A stretch of 7,841 nucleotides of DNA from Christensenellaceae bacterium (GTDB lineage Bacteria; Bacillota; Clostridia; Christensenellales; UBA1750), in the NCBI GenBank assembly GCA_031287285.1, contig JAITTC010000209.1, forward strand, positions 1 to 7,841. Direction: 5' to 3'. The notes beneath the pieces were generated by a model that worked only from the letters and a program-made list of their open reading frames with translations, was not told the origin of the DNA and ran no database searches. This document shows positions 4,519-7,841 of this stretch, one piece after another. A program made the translations under genes and the position numbers. Numbering within the stretch: the stretch's first letter is position 1; each line of letters begins with the position of its first letter.

Positions 4519-6293
4519 CGATCGAATCAAAGGCCTTCCCGCGCAGCCATTATTGCGGGGAGCTTCGGCCGGAACAAGCCGGGCAGGCGGTGCAGCTCTG
4601 CGGCTGGGTGCAAAGAAGCCGCAATCTAGGCGGCCTGATCTTCGTTTGGCTGCGGGATAAGACCGGCCTTGTTCAATTGGTGTTTGACGAAACGATCTGC
4701 GGCCCTGCGCTCTTTGCCTTGGGCGAGAGCCTGCGCGGCGAGTATGTGCTCAGCGCGGAGGGCGATGTTTCGCTTCGCGCGCCGGAAGCGGTGAACGACA
4801 AGCTCCCCACCGGGCAGATCGAGGTTTTCGTCAAAAGGGCGGCGCTGCTCAATTCCTCGCAGACCCCGCCCATCTACATCGACGAGGATCACCCGGATGA
4901 AAACGAGGCTCTTCGCCTAAAATATCGTTATCTTGAGCTTCGCAAGCCCTCGGTGCAGGCCATGCTGCGCCTGCGATCGAAGCTGACGCAGACCCTTAGA
5001 AGCTACATGGACTCGCAAAACTTCATCGAGGTCGAAACCCCGATTCTGACCAAGTCCACCCCCGAGGGCGCTCGCGATTACCTCGTCCCTTCGCGCGTGC
5101 ACCCAGGCGAGTTCTACGCCCTGCCGCAGTCCCCGCAGATCTATAAGCAGCTGCTCATGCTTGGCGGCTGCGATCGCTACTTCCAGCTTGCGCGCTGCTT
5201 CCGCGACGAGGACTCCAGAGCAGACCGCCAGCCTGAATTCACCCAGTGCGACCTCGAGATGAGCTTTGTGGAGCCAAGGGATGTGCAGACCGTGGTCGAA
5301 GGGGCCTTTCAGGCCGTGTTTCGGGCCGTTAAGGGCAGCGAAATCAAGCTTCCCCTCGAGCGCATCACCTGGCGCCAGGCGATGGACGACTATGGCTCCG
5401 ACAAGCCGGATCGCCGCTTTGGCCTAAAGCTCCAGGATGCGAGCGGCTGGGCCAAGGGCTGCGGCTTCTCGGTTTTTGAAGGCGCGCCGCAGCTGCGCGG
5501 TATCAATGCCAAGGGCTGCGCCGGCCGCCTTTCGCGCAAGGAGATCGACGCGCTGGGTGAATTCGCCAAAACCTTCAAGGCCAAGGGCCTCGCCTGGATG
5601 AGCTTTGGGCCAGACGGCGTTCGCTCGCCCTTTTTGAAGTTCTTAAGCGATGAAAAGGCCGCGGAATTAAAGGCGCTGATGAACGCGGAAGAGGGCGATA
5701 TTCTCTTTTTCGTGGCGGATCAGGAATCCGTGGTGCTGCAAACCCTGGGGCAGCTCCGGCTCGAGATCGGCCGCCGGCTGAAGCTCATCGACCTTGAAAA
5801 AGACGACCTCTTTTGGGTCACCGAATTCCCGCTGCTCGAATGGAGCGAGGAAGATCAGCGCTTTTTGGCCATGCACCACCCCTTTACCTCGCCCATGGAT
5901 GAAGATCTTCCCCTCGTGCAGGCAGATCCGGGCAGCGTTCGCGCCAAGGCCTACGATTTGGTGCTCAACGGCCTTGAAATGGGCTCCGGCTCCATTCGCA
6001 TCCACAACCCAGAGGTGCAGGAGGAGATGTTTAACATGATCGGCCTGCCCCATGACCTCGCCTGGGAGCGCTTTGGCTTTTTGCTCGAGGCCTTCCGCTA
6101 TGGCGTGCCCCCGCATGGCGGCTTCGCCTTTGGCATCGATCGGCTGATGATGGCGCTGACCCATGCGCAGTCCCTCCGCGATGTTTTGGCCTTCCCCAAG
6201 GCCTCAAACGGCGCCTGCCTGATGATGGAAACCCCCTCTTCCGTGCAGGAAGAGCAGCTTCGCGCGCTGCACATCGCACCCGCGCGGGAATAA
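4515..6293 (+). CDS. aspS: Aspartyl-tRNA synthetase, bacterial type
   Basis: 592 residues, full length for bacterial AspRS, a cytosolic class II enzyme charging tRNA(Asp). The N-terminal OB-fold anticodon domain covers about 10-110 (CGWVQRSRNLGGLIF). Motif 1 is near 170-178 (FIEVETPIL). Motif 2 is at 226-251 (ARCFRDEDSRADRQPEFTQ), preceded by the aspartate-binding QSPQIYKQLLM. The bacterial GAD insertion covers about 305-415, and motif 3 is GGFAFGIDRLMM at 535-546. Residue Leu38 sits where His marks the relaxed-specificity enzymes that also charge tRNA(Asn), and Leu is found in E. coli AspRS; this leans towards a tRNA(Asp)-specific enzyme but is not proof. GGAG (4504-4507) lies 7 nt before the ATG, inside the hisS end. 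It is followed after 114 bp, with no terminator, by obgE. Confidence 0.99.
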   Translation: MTIESKAFPRSHYCGELRPEQAGQAVQLCGWVQRSRNLGGLIFVWLRDKTGLVQLVFDETICGPALFALGESLRGEYVLSAEGDVSLRAPEAVNDKLPTGQIEVFVKRAALLNSSQTPPIYIDEDHPDENEALRLKYRYLELRKPSVQAMLRLRSKLTQTLRSYMDSQNFIEVETPILTKSTPEGARDYLVPSRVHPGEFYALPQSPQIYKQLLMLGGCDRYFQLARCFRDEDSRADRQPEFTQCDLEMSFVEPRDVQTVVEGAFQAVFRAVKGSEIKLPLERITWRQAMDDYGSDKPDRRFGLKLQDASGWAKGCGFSVFEGAPQLRGINAKGCAGRLSRKEIDALGEFAKTFKAKGLAWMSFGPDGVRSPFLKFLSDEKAAELKALMNAEEGDILFFVADQESVVLQTLGQLRLEIGRRLKLIDLEKDDLFWVTEFPLLEWSEEDQRFLAMHHPFTSPMDEDLPLVQADPGSVRAKAYDLVLNGLEMGSGSIRIHNPEVQEEMFNMIGLPHDLAWERFGFLLEAFRYGVPPHGGFAFGIDRLMMALTHAQSLRDVLAFPKASNGACLMMETPSSVQEEQLRALHIAPARE

Positions 6294-6394
6294 AAGGGGA
6301 TTCGCTTGGATGCCATTGCAGGGCGCGCGGTGATGAAGCAATGGCGAAGAACATGCGCGGGAGCCCCCCGCGCAAAAACGACCCGATGGGATGT

Positions 6395-6400
6395 AAGGAG
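6395..6400 (+). promoter_or_regulatory. Ribosome binding site deciding the TTG start of obgE
   Basis: AAGGAG lies 7 nt before TTG 6408. Initiation there gives the N-terminus (M)ALFVDQAKIEVKAGDGG, matching the usual FVDQ-K-I-V-GGDGG opening of Obg. An upstream in-frame TTG at 6306 has a weaker GGGGA-like site and would add 34 residues that do not resemble Obg. Confidence 0.85.
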
Positions 6401-6407
6401 AAACGAC

Positions 6408-7670
6408 TTGGCACTCTTTGTTGACCAGGCAAAAATAGAGGTAAAGGCGGGCGACGGCGGCGACGGCAAGGTGTCGTTCCACCGCGAAAAGTACGTCGCT
6501 GCCGGTGGGCCCGACGGGGGCGATGGCGGCCGAGGCGGCAGCATCGTCTTCGTGGCAGACCCGGGCATGCACACCCTGCTGGACTTTCAATACCGCCGCA
6601 AGTTTCTGGCAGAAGACGGCCAGCCCGGCGGCCCAAACCGCATGGGCGGCAAGGCGGGGCAGGATTTGACCATCAAGGTGCCGCCGGGTACCCTGGTGAA
6701 GGACGGCGAAACCGGCCTTGTTTTGGCCGATTTGACCGAAGACGGCCTGCCGCAGGTTCTTTTTCGCGGCGGGCGCGGCGGCTGGGGCAATTCGCACTTC
6801 GCAAACCCCGTGCGCCAGGCCCCGCGCTTTGCAAACCCCGGCCAAAAGGGCAAAAGGGCAAGGCTCGTTTTAGAGCTTCGCTCCATCGCGGACGTAGGCC
6901 TGGTCGGCTTCCCGAACGTGGGCAAGTCCACGATGCTCGCGGGCTTAACCGCCGCCAAGCCAAAGATCGCGAACTACCACTTCACCACCTTGACGCCAAA
7001 CTTAGGCGTCGTCCGCGCCTACGGCGACGGCTTCGTCTTGGCCGATATACCGGGCCTCATCGAGGGCGCGAGCGAGGGCGCGGGGCTTGGGCATACCTTC
7101 CTGCGCCATATCGAGCGCACGCGGCTGCTCGTGCATGTGGTCGATGTTTCGGGCAGCGAGGGGCGCGACCCCGTCGAGGACGTCCACGCCATCAACCGCG
7201 AGCTCTCGCGCTACGGCGAGTTGCGCTCAAGGCCGCAGCTTCTTTGCGCCAATAAGACCGACCTTCCGGGCGCGGATGAAAACCTTGCCCGCTTAAAGGC
7301 GGCCTTCCCGGGCCTTGAGATCTTCCCTGCCTGTGCTCCCATCAGCGAGGGGCTGGAGCCCCTTGTGGCGCGCTGCGCGGAGCTCCTCAAAACCCTTCCC
7401 CCCATCGAGAGCTTCATCGACGACCTTCCCGAAGAAATCCCCGCCGATCTTTCGGAATTCCGCGTTTTTCGCGAGAATGATTGGTATGTGGTCGAGGGCC
7501 CGCTGGTTCAGGGCCTGCTTCGCCGCGTCGATCTCGACGACGACGAATCCCTGGCCTATTTCGAGGGCGTTCTGCGCAGAAGCGGCATCATCGACGCTCT
7601 GCGGCAAAGGGGCGCAAAGGATGGCGACAGCGTGCGCCTGGGCGAAATCGAGTTCGACTTTGTGGACTAG
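6408..7670 (+). CDS. obgE: Obg-family GTPase with OCT domain
   Basis: 420 residues from the TTG start. Obg is an essential GTPase that binds the large ribosomal subunit during its assembly and links growth to stress and, in Bacillus, sporulation. The glycine-rich Obg fold covers about 1-158 (GDGGDGKVSFHREKY, GGPDGGDGGRGG). The G domain carries G1 GFPNVGKST (167-175), the switch region YHFTTLTPNLG, G3 DIPG (213-216) followed by LIEGASEGAGLG, and G4 NKTD (282-285). G5 is slightly unusual (ACAPISEGL rather than the common SA-x-TGEGL). The OCT domain covers about 350-420 (EFRVFRENDWYVVEG to the end), a feature of Gram-positive Obg. It is the third gene after hisS and aspS, with no terminator between, so probably cotranscribed, and is closed by the terminator at 7679-7709. 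A 454-residue form starting at 6306 is possible but less likely. Confidence 0.97.
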   Translation: MALFVDQAKIEVKAGDGGDGKVSFHREKYVAAGGPDGGDGGRGGSIVFVADPGMHTLLDFQYRRKFLAEDGQPGGPNRMGGKAGQDLTIKVPPGTLVKDGETGLVLADLTEDGLPQVLFRGGRGGWGNSHFANPVRQAPRFANPGQKGKRARLVLELRSIADVGLVGFPNVGKSTMLAGLTAAKPKIANYHFTTLTPNLGVVRAYGDGFVLADIPGLIEGASEGAGLGHTFLRHIERTRLLVHVVDVSGSEGRDPVEDVHAINRELSRYGELRSRPQLLCANKTDLPGADENLARLKAAFPGLEIFPACAPISEGLEPLVARCAELLKTLPPIESFIDDLPEEIPADLSEFRVFRENDWYVVEGPLVQGLLRRVDLDDDESLAYFEGVLRRSGIIDALRQRGAKDGDSVRLGEIEFDFVD

Positions 7671-7678
7671 CAAAGCGG

Positions 7679-7709
7679 AGGCGCGGCCGCCGGGCGGCCG
7701 CGCCTTTTT
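7679..7709 (+). terminator. Intrinsic terminator after obgE
   Basis: An 11-bp all-perfect stem (7679-7689 with 7695-7705), very GC-rich, with a 5-nt loop (CCGGG) and T7705-7709. It starts 8 nt after the obgE stop and closes the hisS-aspS-obgE unit. Confidence 0.92.
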
Positions 7710-7762
7710 GCGCCCCCTCTGCGCAGAGACTGCCAAAAACGCGAAAAATTAACCTTTCTTTC

Positions 7763-7791
7763 TTTAAAAAGCGCCGGGCGGGTGCTAAACT
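7763..7791 (+). promoter_or_regulatory. Promoter for the next gene, extended -10 type
   Basis: TTTAAA (7763-7768), a 17-nt spacer and TAAACT (7786-7791), preceded by TG one base upstream (7783-7784), giving an extended -10. An AT-rich run lies upstream (7743-7770). The arms of an inverted repeat, GCGCCGGG (7771-7778) and CCCGGCGC (7807-7814), bracket the -10 and may form an operator or a chance GC-rich match. Confidence 0.65.
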
Positions 7792-7833
7792 TGAAAAACC
7801 GATTAACCCGGCGCGACTGGAGGACTTTATTCC

Positions 7834-7841
7834 ATGGCGCT
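7834..7841 (+). CDS. Start of a following gene, cut by the window edge
   Basis: ATG at 7834 with GGAGG (7819-7823) 10 nt upstream, behind its own promoter (7763-7791) and after the obgE terminator, so it starts a new transcription unit. Only Met-Ala and part of a third codon are visible, so the product cannot be named. Confidence 0.65.

Noticed and set aside
1..7841. tRNA, rRNA, RNase P RNA, SRP RNA or tmRNA genes
   Set aside because: No cloverleaf pattern, GTTCRA-type arm with CCA end, or conserved core of these RNAs was recognised by eye on either strand.

Overview
The window looks like chromosomal DNA from a GC-rich member of the Bacillota (Clostridia-like). This is inferred from several signs: a hisS-aspS operon, an Obg GTPase carrying the C-terminal OCT domain usual in Gram-positives, strong AGGAGG-type ribosome binding sites, ATGA start/stop overlaps, a TTG start, and simple intrinsic terminators with short T-runs. 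Species cannot be named from the sequence alone.

Layout. Bases 1-671 contain no gene I can defend. They hold two direct copies of a ~164-bp element (8-170 and 233-396, about 90% identical, with a 74-nt stretch that is identical) and a further 275 bp of unassigned DNA ending at a strong intrinsic terminator (672-702). Next is a + strand gene (868-1932) for a 354-residue protein with two DUF11-type beta-sandwich repeats, a 14-triplet collagen-like Gly-X-Y tail and a Cys/Arg-rich tip. It has no signal peptide. Its leader carries a G8 tract, and upstream lies a promoter-like match to mother-cell sporulation sigma factors. The gene ends at a 17-bp perfect hairpin terminator.

Converging on it from the right is a minus-strand pair: an RseC/MucC-like membrane protein (2617-3042) overlapping by 4 bp with thioredoxin trxA (2285-2620). 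The two genes probably make a small redox unit. A 204-bp divergent region carries a near-consensus housekeeping promoter in each direction.

Rightward comes the main housekeeping operon: hisS (3247-4518), aspS (4515-6293, 4-bp overlap) and obgE (6408-7670, TTG start), closed by a GC-rich terminator (7679-7709). It combines tRNA(His) and tRNA(Asp) charging with a ribosome-assembly GTPase, so its theme is translation capacity. An intrinsic-terminator-like hairpin sits between the hisS promoter and its ribosome binding site, where many Bacillota have a T-box; no T-box is visible. The window ends at the promoter, ribosome binding site and first codons of another + strand gene (from 7834).

The most distinctive parts are the left-hand repeat/orphan-terminator region and the DUF11-collagen protein with its possible sporulation-type control. 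The rest is well-known housekeeping content in a somewhat individual arrangement.
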